Shown: one piece after another, positions 33,350-33,969 of the stretch
Position numbering within the stretch: the first letter of the stretch is position 1
How the letters are laid out: every line of letters starts with the position of its first letter
Origin: Bacteroidales bacterium
Lineage (GTDB): Bacteria > Bacteroidota > Bacteroidia > Bacteroidales > P3
Assembly: GCA_031272705.1 (NCBI GenBank)
Contig: JAISTG010000032.1
Coordinates: 1-33,969, forward strand
DNA length: 33,969 nucleotides
Reading direction: 5' to 3'
Position numbers and translations under genes: made by a program
The notes under the pieces: model-generated
What the model saw: the letters and a program-made list of their open reading frames with translations, nothing else
The model's database searches: none
What the model was told of the DNA's origin: nothing

Positions 33350-33913
33350 ATGGCAACAACTGCTGACATTAAAAATGGATTATGTATAGAAATGAATGGT
33401 GATTTGCTTTCCGTAGTGGAGTTTCTTCATGTGAAGCCCGGCAAAGGCAGTGCATTCGTTAGAACAAAACTAAAAAGTTTCAAAACTGGGCGAACCATAG
33501 AACATACCTTTCCTTCCGGTGCAAGAATAGACACGGCTCGGATTGAACGGCGTCCATACACCTTTTTGTATAAGGACGATACGGGTTACAATTTTATGCA
33601 CACCGAAACCTTTGAACAAATACCTATTGAGGAATCGTTAATCAATGCTCCTCAATATCTTAAAGAGGGTCAGGCGGTCGAAATTGTTGTTCATGCTGAC
33701 ACTGAAACCCCTTTGTCTTGCGAACTTCCGCCTTTTGTTGAAATGCTTATTACTTACAGTGAGCCGGGAGCGAAGGGAAACACAGCCACCAATGCAATGA
33801 AAGATGCTACTGTGGAGACTGGGGCTGTTGTTCGTGTTCCGCTCTTCATAGAACAAGGTGAGAGAATAAAAGTTGATACCCGTACAGGCGAATATGCCGA
33901 GAGAGTAAAATAA
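33350..33913 (+). CDS. efp: Elongation factor P
   Basis: 187 aa, the usual EF-P length with three beta-barrel domains. The tip loop of domain I reads KPGKGSAF, so the residue at the modified position is Lys32. EF-P relieves ribosomes stalled on polyproline. The C-terminal barrel holds [20 protein letters not shown]. Whether Lys32 is modified is unknown; no epmA or epmB is in the window. After the stop, the last 56 bases show no feature. Confidence 0.96.
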   Translation: MATTADIKNGLCIEMNGDLLSVVEFLHVKPGKGSAFVRTKLKSFKTGRTIEHTFPSGARIDTARIERRPYTFLYKDDTGYNFMHTETFEQIPIEESLINAPQYLKEGQAVEIVVHADTETPLSCELPPFVEMLITYSEPGAKGNTATNAMKDATVETGAVVRVPLFIEQGERIKVDTRTGEYAERVK

Positions 33914-33969
33914 GTAACTGCACAGACAAATAAGGCTGATGGTGCAAATCACATGGGCGATAAAAAGAA

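Overview
The window looks like a chromosomal segment of an AT-rich member of the Bacteroidales. The evidence is: many promoters of the Bacteroidetes type (TTTG or TTG, 19 bp, then TAnnTTTG), two proteins with type IX secretion C-terminal sorting domains, a class III glutamine synthetase, LpxB (so an LPS-bearing envelope), a DPP IV peptidase and short gapped operons with weak ribosome binding sites. The genus cannot be fixed from the sequence alone. No rRNA, tRNA, transposase or CRISPR array was seen.

Layout. 1-610: a 21-bp phased repeat array, a (GT)16 tract and promoters facing both ways. 611-4854: a putative restriction endonuclease, a D12-class adenine methyltransferase and a UvrD/PcrA helicase read as one unit. 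5269-7749: a 38-codon ORF overlapping murF, then anmK (cell-wall synthesis and recycling). 8159-10678: small lipoprotein, lpxB and a SpoIID/LytB-domain protein. 10683-12875 (minus): class III glutamine synthetase. 13132-17007: gtrA-like gene, an unannotated 51-aa membrane protein, then CoA-transferase, ruvX, def and a tetratricopeptide-like lipoprotein. 17186-21269: an HTH regulator and three exported proteins (GH16-like, leucine-rich repeat with sorting domain, S74-like with sorting domain and an apparent frameshift in its signal peptide). 21484-25458: two unknown exported proteins flanking a DPP IV peptidase. 29056-25697 (minus): FKBP isomerase, phosphopantetheinyl transferase, thiS, a TenI/ThiE-like gene, thiE and thiG. 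29593-32958: dapA, fba, a short HlyD-type lipoprotein and an ABC ATPase with no permease. 33089-33913: a small membrane protein and efp.

The most unusual signal is not a gene. Seven intergenic regions (13-125, 5006-5120, 7799-8043, 13628-13825, 21305-21397, 25488-25697, 29176-29485) each hold an array of short degenerate repeats on an almost exact 21- or 22-bp pitch. Each array is built on its own keyword (CACnnGTG, AATCGGAGG, CCTAGG, AATCAAATT, or TATGTTGGCAACATA inside AATCAAATT). Keywords, and in places the spacers between them, occur in either orientation without breaking the register. Two turns of B-DNA are 21 bp, so all keywords in an array lie on the same or nearly the same face of the helix. 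The constant pitch despite unrelated keywords suggests one shared mechanism or binding system.
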